A stretch of DNA of 64,000 bases from Oscillospiraceae bacterium Marseille-Q3528 (GTDB lineage Bacteria; Bacillota; Clostridia; Lachnospirales; Lachnospiraceae), in assembly GCA_018223385.1 (NCBI GenBank), contig JAGTTR010000008.1, positions 74,187-138,186 on the forward strand, read 5' to 3'. The stretch's first letter is position 1. The number at the start of each line of letters is the position of its first letter. Under the pieces are notes generated by a model that made no database searches, was not told the origin of the DNA, and was given only the letters and a program-made list of their open reading frames with translations. The translations under genes were made by a program, and so were the position numbers. This document shows, one piece after another, positions 8,891 through 18,020 of this stretch.

Positions 8891-10441
8891 GTGACGGCAG
8901 CAACGATCATTGCTGTAGTGGTTACGCTGATCGTGGCGATCCCTCTTACTTATGCAGTTACCGTATCTTACCGCAAGAAGGTTGCGGAGGTTAAGATCGG
9001 CAATGCAGAAGATAAGGCGAGAGAGATCATCGATGAAGCTGTGAAAACTGCTGAGACGAAGAAGCGGGAAGCGCTGCTTGAGGTCAAGGAAGAGTCCATT
9101 AAGACCAGAAATGAACTCGAAAAAGAAATCAAGGAACGCAGAGCGGAAGTACAGCGGACAGAGCGCAGAGTTTTATCCAAAGAGGAATCTCTGGATAAGA
9201 AGCTGGAAGTCATCGAGAAGCGGGAAGCAAGCTACACAGCCAAAGAAGAAGAACTCAAGAAAAAGAAATCAGAAATTGAGAAACTTCATGAGCAGAGCGT
9301 GCAGGAACTGGAGCGAATCTCAGGTCTTACCTCCGACCAGGCAAAAGAATATCTTTTAAAGACTGTTGAAGACGAAGTAAAGAGTGACACTGCTAAGATG
9401 GTGAAAGAGCTTGAAAGCAGGGCGAAAGAAGAAGCAGGCAAGAAAGCGAAAGAGTATGTAGTAACAGCCATCCAGAGATGCGCTGCCGACCATGTGGCCG
9501 AGACAACGATCTCTGTGGTACAACTTCCAAACGATGAAATGAAAGGCAGAATCATAGGACGTGAGGGACGGAATATCCGTACACTCGAGACTATGACCGG
9601 TGTGGATCTCATCATTGACGATACACCGGAAGCAGTTATTTTATCAGGCTTTGACCCGATCCGCAGAGAGGTGGCAAGAATTGCCCTCGAGAAGCTGATT
9701 GTGGACGGACGAATCCATCCGGCCAGAATCGAGGAGATGGTCGAGAAAGCACAAAAAGAAGTTGAAACTATGATTCGTGAAGAAGGGGAAGCCGCCGTCC
9801 TGGAAGTTGGCGTGCATGGCATTCACCCCGAACTTGTCAGATTACTCGGAAGAATGAAGTTCAGAACAAGCTATGGTCAGAATGCGTTGAAGCATTCTAT
9901 CGAAGTGGCTCATCTGTCAGGCTTACTTGCCGGTGAGATCGGACTGGATGTCCGTGTGGCAAAGAGAGCCGGACTGCTGCATGATATCGGTAAGTCCATC
10001 GACCACGATGTCGAGGGCTCCCATATCCAGATTGGTGCTGACTTGTGCAGAAAGTACAAGGAGTCCCGGATTGTTATCAATGCGGTAGAAGCTCACCATG
10101 GTGATGTAGAACCGGAATCTCTGATTGCATGTGTGGTACAGGCAGCAGATACCATTTCTGCAGCTCGTCCGGGCGCAAGAAGAGAGACATTAGAAACATA
10201 TACAAACAGACTGAAACAACTGGAAGATATTACAAATACGTTCAAGGGCGTAGACAAATCTTTTGCAATTCAGGCGGGTAGAGAGATTCGTGTTATGGTA
10301 GTTCCAGAGCAGGTTAGTGATGCAGACATGGTATTGTTAGCACGAGATATTTCCAAACAGATTGAAGCTGAGTTGGAATATCCTGGACAGATAAAGGTAA
10401 ACGTGATACGCGAAAGCCGCGTAACCGATTACGCCAAATAG
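8891..10441 (+). CDS. rny: Ribonuclease Y
   Basis: Membrane-anchored endoribonuclease that initiates mRNA decay in Firmicutes. 516 residues with a GTG start after AAGGAGGAGG. Layout: N-terminal membrane helix (about 3-24), a long charged coiled coil (about 30-200), a KH domain with [12 protein letters not shown] (near 220), and an HD phosphohydrolase domain with the metal-binding HD pair near 364-365 ([12 protein letters not shown]). Length and order are standard. It has its own promoter and a strong terminator. Confidence 0.97.
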   Translation: MTAATIIAVVVTLIVAIPLTYAVTVSYRKKVAEVKIGNAEDKAREIIDEAVKTAETKKREALLEVKEESIKTRNELEKEIKERRAEVQRTERRVLSKEESLDKKLEVIEKREASYTAKEEELKKKKSEIEKLHEQSVQELERISGLTSDQAKEYLLKTVEDEVKSDTAKMVKELESRAKEEAGKKAKEYVVTAIQRCAADHVAETTISVVQLPNDEMKGRIIGREGRNIRTLETMTGVDLIIDDTPEAVILSGFDPIRREVARIALEKLIVDGRIHPARIEEMVEKAQKEVETMIREEGEAAVLEVGVHGIHPELVRLLGRMKFRTSYGQNALKHSIEVAHLSGLLAGEIGLDVRVAKRAGLLHDIGKSIDHDVEGSHIQIGADLCRKYKESRIVINAVEAHHGDVEPESLIACVVQAADTISAARPGARRETLETYTNRLKQLEDITNTFKGVDKSFAIQAGREIRVMVVPEQVSDADMVLLARDISKQIEAELEYPGQIKVNVIRESRVTDYAK

Positions 10442-10449
10442 GAAAAGAG

Positions 10450-10496
10450 AAGTGTCGAGAGACTGTAGGTGATTACAGCTCCCGGCACTTTTTTTC
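10450..10496 (+). terminator. Terminator after rny
   Basis: AAGTGTC (10450-10456) pairs with GGCACTT (10484-10490) with one G-T pair, extended by an inner CTGTA/TACAG stem, followed by a T run. Confidence 0.85.
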
Positions 10497-10542
10497 TAAT
10501 CTTAAGTTTCAATTAAGAAACATTAAAAATCCTAAACTCTGC

Positions 10543-10572
10543 TTGACATTGCCTTGGTACATGGTGTAAAAG
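10543..10572 (+). promoter_or_regulatory. Probable promoter of the P-type ATPase gene
   Basis: A perfect TTGACA at 10543-10548. The best -10, TAAAAG at about 10567, is 18 bp away and weak. Confidence 0.5.
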
Positions 10573-10611
10573 TGTGTACATGAACAAATTTTCGAAAGAA
10601 GTGGGGCCAGT

Positions 10612-13074
10612 ATGGGTAGCAAAGAATATACAGAAGAACAATCTCTTGTAGGGCTTACAGAGGCAGAAGTACAGGAGCGGATTGCCGCAGGACAGACGAA
10701 TCGTGCGGATATTACCACGGAAAAGACGACAAAGCAGATCATTCTGTCGAATACACTGACTTATTTCAACCTGATTTTTCTTGTTCTGGCTATTCTTCTT
10801 ATCATTGCCGGTTCTTTCCGGAATCTGACATTTCTGCCGGTGGTGATTGCCAATACGGTCATCGGCATTGTACAGGAGCTGCGGGCAAAGAAAACACTGG
10901 ATAAAATGAACATGCTGCATGCACCGCATGCCATTGTACTTCGGGACGGCAGACAGATGCAGATTGCTTCGGTGGATCTGGTGAAGGATGATATCATCCT
11001 GCTTCGTGCGGGCAACCAGATTTGTGCGGATGCCTGTGTGCTTCAGGGCAGTGTGGCGGTGAATGAATCACTTCTGACTGGAGAATCGGATGAGATCCGC
11101 AAGGAGCCCGGTAACCGTCTCATGTCGGGCAGCTTTGTAGTATCCGGACAATGTTACGCAAGACTGGAACAGGTGGGCAATGATTCTTATATTTCCCGGC
11201 TGACAGCAGAAGCGAAGCAGATGGATGACGGAGAACCTTCTGAGATGATCCGGTCGGTCAATCAGCTGATCAAATGGGTGGGTGTCATCATCATTCCGGT
11301 GGGTGCGGTGCTGTTTTCCCAGGCTTATTTTATGAATCATGAAACATTCCAGAAGAGCATCATTTCCATGGTGGCGGCGGTTACCGGCATGATCCCGGAG
11401 GGACTGTATCTGCTGACGACCATGGCGCTGGTCATGGGAACGGTGCGCCTGGCAGGCAGGAATGTGCTGCTCCACGATATGAAGAGCATCGAGGCGCTGG
11501 CCCGGGTAGATGTACTTTGCGTGGATAAGACCGGCACTATCACGGAACCCGGTATGCAGGTGGCGCAGATCGTTGCGGCGAAAGCTTACCAGGAGGCGGT
11601 CGGACAGGGAGAATCCGGTCAGGATGCATGTAAAAGGGAAATGTCTGGTCAGACAGCGGCTGAGATAGTGGAAAATCTGTTGACAGATTATGCGGCAGCA
11701 GTGCCGGATGATAACGAAACGATGCAGGCGCTGCGGGAATACCTGCAGAAACGAAAAGCAGAGAAGGCAAAGCAGACATCCTCCGGCCGCCAGACGGGGA
11801 ACCGCTTCCGGGCACAGGCAGTTCTTCCCTTTTCGTCCTCAAGAAAATACAGCGCGGTGACCTTTGCGGAAGGAAGCTTTGCGTTTGGCGCCCCGGAGTT
11901 TATTATGGGCAGCCGTTATGAATGGATCCGGCAGGAGATCGCACCGTATCAGCAGAAAGGATATCGGGTGCTTTTGCTGGCGGCCTGTTCTTCTGTAAAT
12001 GGCGACGGAACGTTGGCGGGAGAAGTTTCCCCGGTGGGATTCGTGATTCTCTCCAATCCGCTGCGGAAGAATGCGAAGAAAACCTTTGCCTATTTCAAAT
12101 CCCAGAAGGTGACCGTGAAGGTCATTTCTGGCGACAATCCCCAGACGGTTTCCGAGATCGCCAAGCTGGCGGGCATTGACCACGCGGACGAATATGTGGA
12201 TGCCGGAAGCCTGCGGACAGAAGAAGAGCTGCAGGAGGCGGCACTTCGCTATACGGTATTTGGCAGGGTGACACCCAGGCAGAAGCGTCTGCTGGTGCAG
12301 GCATTGCAGAACGCCGGACACACGGTAGCCATGACCGGCGACGGTGTCAACGACATTCTGGCCATGAAGGATGCAGACTGCAGCATTGCCATGGCATCGG
12401 GAAGTGAGGCGGCTGCCCAGGCCGCCCAGGCTGTACTGCTGGACTCCGATTTCGGCCACATGCCCGATGTGGTGGCCCAGGGACGACAGGTCGTAAATAA
12501 TATCCAGCGTTCCGCCAGCTTGTTTTTGGTGAAAAACACGTTCTCCCTGCTGATGGCACTGTTTTCGGCGGTATTTGCCATCACCTATCCGCTGGAACCG
12601 TCCCAGATCTCGCTGATCAGCATGTTCACCATCGGTGTGCCGGGATTTCTGCTGGCAATGGAACCGAACCGGGAACGGATCCGGGGACATTTCATGACCA
12701 ACGTCATGCTGCGGGCACTTCCGGCCGGAATCACCGATGCATTGGCAGTAGGGGCACTGGTGACCTGCGGAACTGTTTTCGGGCTTCCTGATGCAGATAT
12801 TGCCACAGCTTCCACCATGCTGCTGTCTGCAGTGGGCTTTATGATCCTGATCAAGATCAGCCAGCCTTTTAACAAAGCAAAGTATGCGGTTGTGATCGGA
12901 AATATCTGCGGCCTGGTGTTCTGCGGTATTTTCCTGGGACAGCTGTTTGCCATCAGTGCCATGTCCCGGATCTGCGTGCTGCTGATGATCGTGTTCACCT
13001 TTGCGGCAGAATCTCTGTTCCGCTATCTGACCATTCTGGCCGGAAAAGTAAACAAAAGGCATAATGAAAAATAG
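10612..13074 (+). CDS. CtpE-like cation-transporting P-type ATPase
   Basis: An 820-residue ion pump that uses ATP through an aspartyl-phosphate. Motifs: TGES (156-159) in the actuator domain, GMIPEGL in the M4 ion-binding helix, phosphorylated Asp305 in DKTGTIT, and MTGDGVNDILAMKDADCSIAMASG in the hinge. About ten membrane helices are visible: two before the actuator domain, two around 225-265, and about six in the last 200 residues. The PEGL motif and the stretch SIEALARVDVLCVDKTGT resemble CtpE-type calcium-uptake ATPases rather than heavy-metal pumps (no CPC motif, no N-terminal metal-binding domain). The ion is inferred; calcium is my best guess. Monocistronic, with its own promoter and terminator. 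Confidence 0.88.
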   Translation: MGSKEYTEEQSLVGLTEAEVQERIAAGQTNRADITTEKTTKQIILSNTLTYFNLIFLVLAILLIIAGSFRNLTFLPVVIANTVIGIVQELRAKKTLDKMNMLHAPHAIVLRDGRQMQIASVDLVKDDIILLRAGNQICADACVLQGSVAVNESLLTGESDEIRKEPGNRLMSGSFVVSGQCYARLEQVGNDSYISRLTAEAKQMDDGEPSEMIRSVNQLIKWVGVIIIPVGAVLFSQAYFMNHETFQKSIISMVAAVTGMIPEGLYLLTTMALVMGTVRLAGRNVLLHDMKSIEALARVDVLCVDKTGTITEPGMQVAQIVAAKAYQEAVGQGESGQDACKREMSGQTAAEIVENLLTDYAAAVPDDNETMQALREYLQKRKAEKAKQTSSGRQTGNRFRAQAVLPFSSSRKYSAVTFAEGSFAFGAPEFIMGSRYEWIRQEIAPYQQKGYRVLLLAACSSVNGDGTLAGEVSPVGFVILSNPLRKNAKKTFAYFKSQKVTVKVISGDNPQTVSEIAKLAGIDHADEYVDAGSLRTEEELQEAALRYTVFGRVTPRQKRLLVQALQNAGHTVAMTGDGVNDILAMKDADCSIAMASGSEAAAQAAQAVLLDSDFGHMPDVVAQGRQVVNNIQRSASLFLVKNTFSLLMALFSAVFAITYPLEPSQISLISMFTIGVPGFLLAMEPNRERIRGHFMTNVMLRALPAGITDALAVGALVTCGTVFGLPDADIATASTMLLSAVGFMILIKISQPFNKAKYAVVIGNICGLVFCGIFLGQLFAISAMSRICVLLMIVFTFAAESLFRYLTILAGKVNKRHNEK

Positions 13075-13104
13075 TATCTGAATGGAAAATGCGTTGTTTG
13101 AAAA

Positions 13105-13144
13105 AAATCTGGCAGAAAAATAAAATTCTCTGTCAGATTTTTTG
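13105..13144 (+). terminator. Terminator after the P-type ATPase gene
   Basis: AAATCTGGCAGA (13105-13116) pairs with TCTGTCAGATTT (13129-13140) with one wobble pair, followed by TTTT. Confidence 0.88.
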
Positions 13145-13214
13145 CGTAAAAAAAGAATTATGTAATGAGCGAAAAGAAAAGGGAGCGACGCTGTAAGAAA
13201 AAGGGGGGATATCT

Positions 13215-13751
13215 GTGGCAGATGAGATCGGCAGACTTTTGAAGGAAGATCCGGCGCGGGGCGTGGATGCGGCCATGCACGCCTATATGGGGCTGTGTTT
13301 TATGATTGTCCGCACCCGGCTGGCCGGGATCGGCACAAAAGAAGATATGGAAGACTGTGTCAGTGAGGCGTTTATGGATTTATATGAAGCGAGGGACAGG
13401 TTTGATCTGGAGAAGGGAACGGTGAAGAGCTTCCTGGCGGTGCTGGCTGCCAGGCGGGCATCGGACTGCTGCAGGCAGCTGTTGAAGCAGCAGACGGCAT
13501 CCCCGGAGGAACTGGAGCTGGTGGGCAGCCGTTGTCCGGAGCTGGAGCAGCTGCCGGGGCGGATGGAGCTGCTGGAGGCATTGGAAGGCTTAGGAGAACC
13601 GGATCGGGAGATCTTTCTCCGGAAATATTATCTGGGCCAGCGGACGAAGGAGATTGCCCGGGCACTGAATCTGCGGGAGAATACGGTGGATCAGAAGGTG
13701 GGAAGAGGTTTGAAGAAGCTGCGGGTATGGCTGGAAGGGAGGCGCCAGTGA
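13215..13751 (+). CDS. ECF-type RNA polymerase sigma factor
   Basis: A 178-residue alternative sigma factor. Region 2 includes EDMEDCVSEAFMDLYEARDRFDLEKGTVKSFLAVLAARRASD, where ECF factors bind core polymerase and the -10. Region 4 includes EPDREIFLRKYYLGQRTKEIARALNLRENTVDQKVGRGLKKLR, a helix-turn-helix. GTG start after GGGGGG. The stop overlaps the next start (TGATG), the usual coupling between ECF sigma and its anti-sigma. No autoregulated ECF promoter could be assigned in the short upstream region. Confidence 0.88.
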   Translation: MADEIGRLLKEDPARGVDAAMHAYMGLCFMIVRTRLAGIGTKEDMEDCVSEAFMDLYEARDRFDLEKGTVKSFLAVLAARRASDCCRQLLKQQTASPEELELVGSRCPELEQLPGRMELLEALEGLGEPDREIFLRKYYLGQRTKEIARALNLRENTVDQKVGRGLKKLRVWLEGRRQ

Positions 13752-15835
13752 TGAAGAAAGAGCAGAAAAAGAGGACGGAGATCGGATGCGGAGCCGATGA
13801 CTTACGTGTGGGTACGGGCAGAGACGCAGATGGGACGGAAAACGGGGATATCAACAAGGATAGAGAGCTGGACATGAGGATCGGGATGTATGCGGCTTTG
13901 GATGTGCTTGAACCGGAGGACGTGGAGGCATTTCTTTCCAGAATCCCGGAAGAGACTTGGAGTGAGGATCGGCTGGAGAACATGGTGTCCGATTTGGAAG
14001 ATAATCATGCGTGTGATGGGGAAGAAGACCGGATTTCCGTACAGAAGATTCGTGATCGTGTGCAGCAACAAGTTTCAGAAAATTTGAAAGAGAATGCGGA
14101 AAATCAAGCCGGGGAAGGTATTACCCGACAAAATTTCGAAACAGTGAATCGAAAAAAAGTCAAGAGTAATCACTTTTCCTGGCGAAGACTGGCGGGTGCC
14201 GCCGCGGTGGCGGCACTGGCGCTGCTAGTATGGCAGAAGGATACGGTGTATGCAGGGCTGAGGCGGATGCTTCGTCTCGTGCCGGGGGTGGCGGTGTACG
14301 AGGAAAACGAGGCGGCCTGGTATACGGTTGTACCGGTGAATGCGCGTTTTTCCTGGCAGGGGTGGATCTATGAGCTGCAGGAGGGCTATGTAGAGCGGAT
14401 GCCGGATCAGGCCGGTCTGACGAACCGGGGACGGCTGGTGATCCGTCTGACGGCACAGAAGGATTCTGTGTCAGCGGCAGAGAGCGAACAGCAGGCTTCA
14501 ACCGGTGACCCTGCAAACATGCGGGAAAATACGCAGGAAAACACGCAGCAGGAAGTTGGATTGGCGGATGCCTCCTATTTTGGGGATAACCGCCTTTACA
14601 GAAGAAAAAAGGATTCCCAGGATACATGGGAACTGCTGACCGACGGCGGAAGCGGGTTCGGTACGGAGCAGACAGAGGATGATGAGGCAGGGCCGAAGAA
14701 GATCGTGATCGGAAAAGAGAACCTGCGCATGGATGATTTTTCCACAGAGGATGAATATTGTTTTGGAACAGCGGGTGGAGACGGGCTGATCTTTACTTTG
14801 CGGGAGCCATCCTACGAGGCAATTCTGCAGGCCAGAACGGAAGAGAATGCCAGCGAAGCCGGGACGGCAAATGAAATCACCGCGAATGCAGAGAAATCAA
14901 ATCTGGAGAAGGAAATTCCGGGAGAGACGGATAAAAATGAAGAAGATGAGAGAATCAGTGGGGCAGACGGAATAGAACTTCGTCTCGCGGTGACCGCGGA
15001 ACAGACGGATGACAGCCTGCTGATCAGCTATTACCCCTATACCGGACGAACGGATATGACGATGCAGATTCCTTATTTTCCCACATATGAGATACTTCCG
15101 GCCTGTATGGATAACGGCACGGATGTGCGGCCGTGGATGTCGTATGGGGAGGAAAAGGTGTATGCGCAGGCGTGGAGAGAAGAGAATGATCGGTATTCGG
15201 ATCTTGTGACTACCACATTTCCTGTGATGCAGGAGAAAGAGGGCACACTCCATGTTCCTTATGTCCAGATGAAAGAACAGACTGATCCCATCACGGCGAC
15301 ACTGGAAGACGGGCAGGAGACGAAGGAGCTGGGGCAGACGCTGAGCTTTGCCCGTGCGCAGGTGCGGCTGGAGCGTCTGAGAAGGATCACGGATGCAGAG
15401 TGCGAGACATTATTGGGAGAGCAACTGGACGGTGATACCAGTGCCTGGCTGCTGGAACTGACGGTGCTGCAGGAGAGCGACGGATGGCTTCTGCAGAAGC
15501 TTTCCGTGCAGGCTGACCGTTATCCCTACAGTACGGTACTGCCGGTATTTACCGATGGAAAGCTGACAGGGATGCTGTTATTCTTTAACGACGGAAATCC
15601 GTATCAGGAAGAAAGTTCGTCCAAAAATTCCAACAAAGGATCGGTGACAGACTACAAGATAACCGCAAATGCAGAGCCCGACATGGAGACAGATATAGAA
15701 TCCGAGGAAGCGCCAGTGACAGAATTCAGGAGAAATGCAGAGACCAGGAGAACGCCAGCCGCAATCCAGTTAAAAATCGGTAGCCCCTCTTACCTGTATC
15801 ACAGCAATTTTGTCATCGGGCCAATTCGAAAATAA
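13751..15835 (+). CDS. Putative transmembrane anti-sigma factor with large outer domain
   Basis: 694 residues from the ATG that overlaps the sigma stop; the frame extends further upstream but inside the sigma gene. The first ~145 residues are charged and presumably cytoplasmic, with an acidic helical stretch (DVLEPEDVEAFLSRIPEETW) that could bind sigma. A membrane helix follows (about 147-163, GAAAVAALALLVW), then ~530 residues outside, with a long low-complexity E/N/T-rich insertion around 235-320 and 360-410. I do not recognise the outer domain. Function is inferred from position and topology; the gene is longer than typical anti-sigmas (about 200-400 residues), so it may also be a sensor. 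Confidence 0.6.
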   Translation: MKKEQKKRTEIGCGADDLRVGTGRDADGTENGDINKDRELDMRIGMYAALDVLEPEDVEAFLSRIPEETWSEDRLENMVSDLEDNHACDGEEDRISVQKIRDRVQQQVSENLKENAENQAGEGITRQNFETVNRKKVKSNHFSWRRLAGAAAVAALALLVWQKDTVYAGLRRMLRLVPGVAVYEENEAAWYTVVPVNARFSWQGWIYELQEGYVERMPDQAGLTNRGRLVIRLTAQKDSVSAAESEQQASTGDPANMRENTQENTQQEVGLADASYFGDNRLYRRKKDSQDTWELLTDGGSGFGTEQTEDDEAGPKKIVIGKENLRMDDFSTEDEYCFGTAGGDGLIFTLREPSYEAILQARTEENASEAGTANEITANAEKSNLEKEIPGETDKNEEDERISGADGIELRLAVTAEQTDDSLLISYYPYTGRTDMTMQIPYFPTYEILPACMDNGTDVRPWMSYGEEKVYAQAWREENDRYSDLVTTTFPVMQEKEGTLHVPYVQMKEQTDPITATLEDGQETKELGQTLSFARAQVRLERLRRITDAECETLLGEQLDGDTSAWLLELTVLQESDGWLLQKLSVQADRYPYSTVLPVFTDGKLTGMLLFFNDGNPYQEESSSKNSNKGSVTDYKITANAEPDMETDIESEEAPVTEFRRNAETRRTPAAIQLKIGSPSYLYHSNFVIGPIRK

Positions 15836-15844
15836 TTTCGAATT
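15823..15844 (+). terminator. Weak hairpin at the end of the sigma/anti-sigma operon
   Basis: AATTCGAAA (15823-15831) pairs perfectly with TTTCGAATT (15836-15844), followed by TTCTT. The AT-rich stem makes it a weak terminator at best. It overlaps the stop codon. Confidence 0.4.
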
Positions 15845-15866
15845 TTCTTAAAAAACAATAACTGAA

Positions 15867-15895
15867 TTGACTTTCTTTTCCCAAATGCGTATTAT
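15867..15895 (+). promoter_or_regulatory. Promoter of the zinc-ribbon/DUF5685/DnaJ operon
   Basis: TTGACT (15867-15872), 17-bp spacer, TATTAT (15890-15895). Confidence 0.7.
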
Positions 15896-15999
15896 TTTCA
15901 ATAAGCCTGTAAGATCATGGCTGTGAAAAGCGTGATCAAATATAGGAATATGCGGGCATGTTGGAGGATGCTGCCTGCAGCAGGAGAAGAAAAGGCGGG

Positions 16000-16401
16000 A
16001 TGAATATGAGAGAACGATTCAGCAGATTTATGGCAGGGCGCCACGGAAGTGACGAATTTTCCCAGTTTCTGAGCTATGTGGCGCTGGCCTGTATGCTGCT
16101 TGCGCTGGTCTTTCGAAAAGGCTACTGGAATATCATCATACTGGCATTGCTGATTGTTTGTTATTACCGGATTTTTTCGAAAAATCATCAGAAACGGTAC
16201 GAGGAGAATCAGAAGTTCCTGGCGGCTAGGGCACGGTTTCTGTCCTGGTTTCAGAAGGAGAAATATCTGCTGGGCCAGCGGAAGGATTACCGGATCTACA
16301 CCTGCCCGGGCTGTAAACAGAAGATCCGTATTCCCAAAGGAAAAGGAAAAATTGTTGTAAAATGCCCGAAATGTCACACGGAATTCACAAAGAAGAGTTA
16401 A
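16000..16401 (+). CDS. Small membrane protein with C-terminal zinc ribbon
   Basis: 133 residues from ATG 16000 (ribosome site AAGGCGGG just upstream; the open frame runs back to 15958). Two adjacent hydrophobic helices (about 25-55, FLSYVALACMLLALVF and NIIILALLIVCYY) are followed by a basic helix and a C-terminal CPGC...CPKC zinc ribbon. The ribbon should face the cytosol. No enzymatic motif; function unknown. First gene of a likely operon with the DUF5685 and DnaJ genes. Confidence 0.75.
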   Translation: MNMRERFSRFMAGRHGSDEFSQFLSYVALACMLLALVFRKGYWNIIILALLIVCYYRIFSKNHQKRYEENQKFLAARARFLSWFQKEKYLLGQRKDYRIYTCPGCKQKIRIPKGKGKIVVKCPKCHTEFTKKS

Positions 16402-16456
16402 AATAAAGATCGTGAAAGACAGAAAAGGGAACGTCTTGTAAGCGGGAGAATTTGAA

Positions 16457-17302
16457 ATGTTTGGATACGTGACAGTGAACAAGCCGGAGCTGAAGATCCG
16501 GGAATTTGAGGAATATCAGTCCTGGTACTGCGGCCTGTGCCGGGAGCTGAGCCAGAGATACGGCAAGCCCGGGCAGATCACACTGAGCTACGACATGACA
16601 TTTCTGATCATGGTGCTCCACGGGCTGTACGAGCCGCAGAAGAGCGAAGAAAAGCACCGCTGCATCACGCATCCGGGCAGCAGGCACCGCATGAGCAGCA
16701 GCCGTTTTACCCAATATGGGGCGGATATGAACATCCTTCTGGCGTATCATAATTTCATGGATGACTGGCTGGACGAGCGTAAGCTCGTGTCGCTGACGGA
16801 GGCCCGGCTCTTGCAGAAGCACTGCCGGGAGCTGGCGGAAAAGTATCCCAGGCAGAACCGGGCCATTATCCGTTCCCTGAAGAAGCTGGCGGCTTTTGAA
16901 AAAGAAAAGGAAATGAATATTGACAAAGTGTCCGGTTCTATGGGAGAATTGCTTGGAGAGCTTTTCGTGTACGAGAAGGACATCTTTGCGGAACACCTGT
17001 ATCGGATGGGATTTTTTCTGGGCAAGTTCATTTATCTGATGGATGCCTACGAGGATGTGGAGAAAGACCGGAAGAAGGGGCAGTACAATCCATTTACAGG
17101 CTGCTTTACACAGGAGAATTTTGAAGAAATGTGCGGGAGCATTCTCAATATGATGATGACAGAATGTGCCAGAGAATTTGAGAAGCTTCCGATTCTGGAG
17201 AATGTGGAGATTCTCCGCAATATTCTGTATTCCGGTGTGTGGGTCAAATATGAAATGATCCACCGGAAGCGGACAGAGACGGGAGAGACGAAAGGAAAAT
17301 GA
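16457..17302 (+). CDS. DUF5685 family protein
   Basis: 281 residues beginning [20 protein letters not shown], the hallmark opening of this uncharacterised Firmicutes family. The N-terminal [13 protein letters not shown] has a Cys pair, and an all-helical body contains DDWLDERKL and [17 protein letters not shown]. The two Asp-rich helices are reminiscent of trans-prenyltransferase-like folds, but no function is established and I do not assign one. Start after GGGAG. Its stop overlaps the DnaJ-like start (ATGA), so the two are translationally coupled; the pairing suggests they work together. Confidence 0.75.
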   Translation: MFGYVTVNKPELKIREFEEYQSWYCGLCRELSQRYGKPGQITLSYDMTFLIMVLHGLYEPQKSEEKHRCITHPGSRHRMSSSRFTQYGADMNILLAYHNFMDDWLDERKLVSLTEARLLQKHCRELAEKYPRQNRAIIRSLKKLAAFEKEKEMNIDKVSGSMGELLGELFVYEKDIFAEHLYRMGFFLGKFIYLMDAYEDVEKDRKKGQYNPFTGCFTQENFEEMCGSILNMMMTECAREFEKLPILENVEILRNILYSGVWVKYEMIHRKRTETGETKGK

Positions 17303-18006
17303 CAGATCCTTATAGCGTGCTGGGAGTGGATCGCAACGCTTCCGACGATGAAATCAAGAAAGCATACCGGCAGCTGAGCCGGAAATATCATCCGGATGCC
17401 AATATCAATAATCCGAACAAAGACCAGGCAGAAGCTAAGTTTAAGGAAGTGCAGCAGGCCTATGATCAGATTGTGAAGGAGCGGGAACGCGGCACCTCTG
17501 ATTACGGGTATGGCGGCTATGGACAGAGCCAGGGACAGGGTTATGGCGGATTTGGTACCGGCTACGGCGGGTTCGGAGGATTTGGCGGTTTCGGTGGTTT
17601 TGGCGGATATCAGCAGAGCCGACAGGATGCCAACGATGAGGATTCTCTCCGTCTGAATGCGGCGGCCAATTACATCAACAGCCGCCATTTTACAGAAGCG
17701 ATGAATGTACTGAACGGCATCACCAGTCACAGTGCCCGCTGGCATTATCTGAACGCAGCGGCCAATGCCGGACTGGGAAATAATATCGAAGCGAAAGCGC
17801 ATGCAAGAGAAGCGGTCAACATGGAGCCGAACAATGTCCAGTACCGGAATTTCCTGAACCAGATGGAGATGGGCGGCGGCTGGTATCAGTCTATGGGACA
17901 GTCTTATGGAAGACCCATGGGCGGTTCGGACGATTTCTGCATGAAGCTGTGTATTGCCAATATGCTTTGTAACTGCTGCTGCGGCGGCAGGTTTATCATG
18001 TGCTAG
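17299..18006 (+). CDS. J-domain (DnaJ-like) cochaperone
   Basis: 235 residues. The N-terminal J domain contains HPD at 31-33 ([13 protein letters not shown]), needed to stimulate the ATPase of DnaK. A Gly/Tyr/Phe-rich linker follows (about 70-115, with repeated GFGG), then a short helical TPR-like region ([19 protein letters not shown]) and a Cys-rich tail ending [12 protein letters not shown]. There is no DnaJ zinc-finger domain, so this is a specialised type III J protein. The Cys-rich tail might bind metal or be acylated; this is speculation. It overlaps the DUF5685 gene by 4 bases. Confidence 0.88.
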   Translation: MTDPYSVLGVDRNASDDEIKKAYRQLSRKYHPDANINNPNKDQAEAKFKEVQQAYDQIVKERERGTSDYGYGGYGQSQGQGYGGFGTGYGGFGGFGGFGGFGGYQQSRQDANDEDSLRLNAAANYINSRHFTEAMNVLNGITSHSARWHYLNAAANAGLGNNIEAKAHAREAVNMEPNNVQYRNFLNQMEMGGGWYQSMGQSYGRPMGGSDDFCMKLCIANMLCNCCCGGRFIMC

Positions 18007-18020
18007 GACAAGGAGTATGT

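Noticed and set aside
11839..13062. 407-residue minus-strand frame opposite the P-type ATPase
   Set aside because: Shadow; His/Gln-rich translation typical of antisense of a coding gene.
13532..13750. Upstream extension of the anti-sigma frame inside the sigma gene
   Set aside because: It reads the sigma gene in another frame; the TGATG overlap gives a natural start at 13751.
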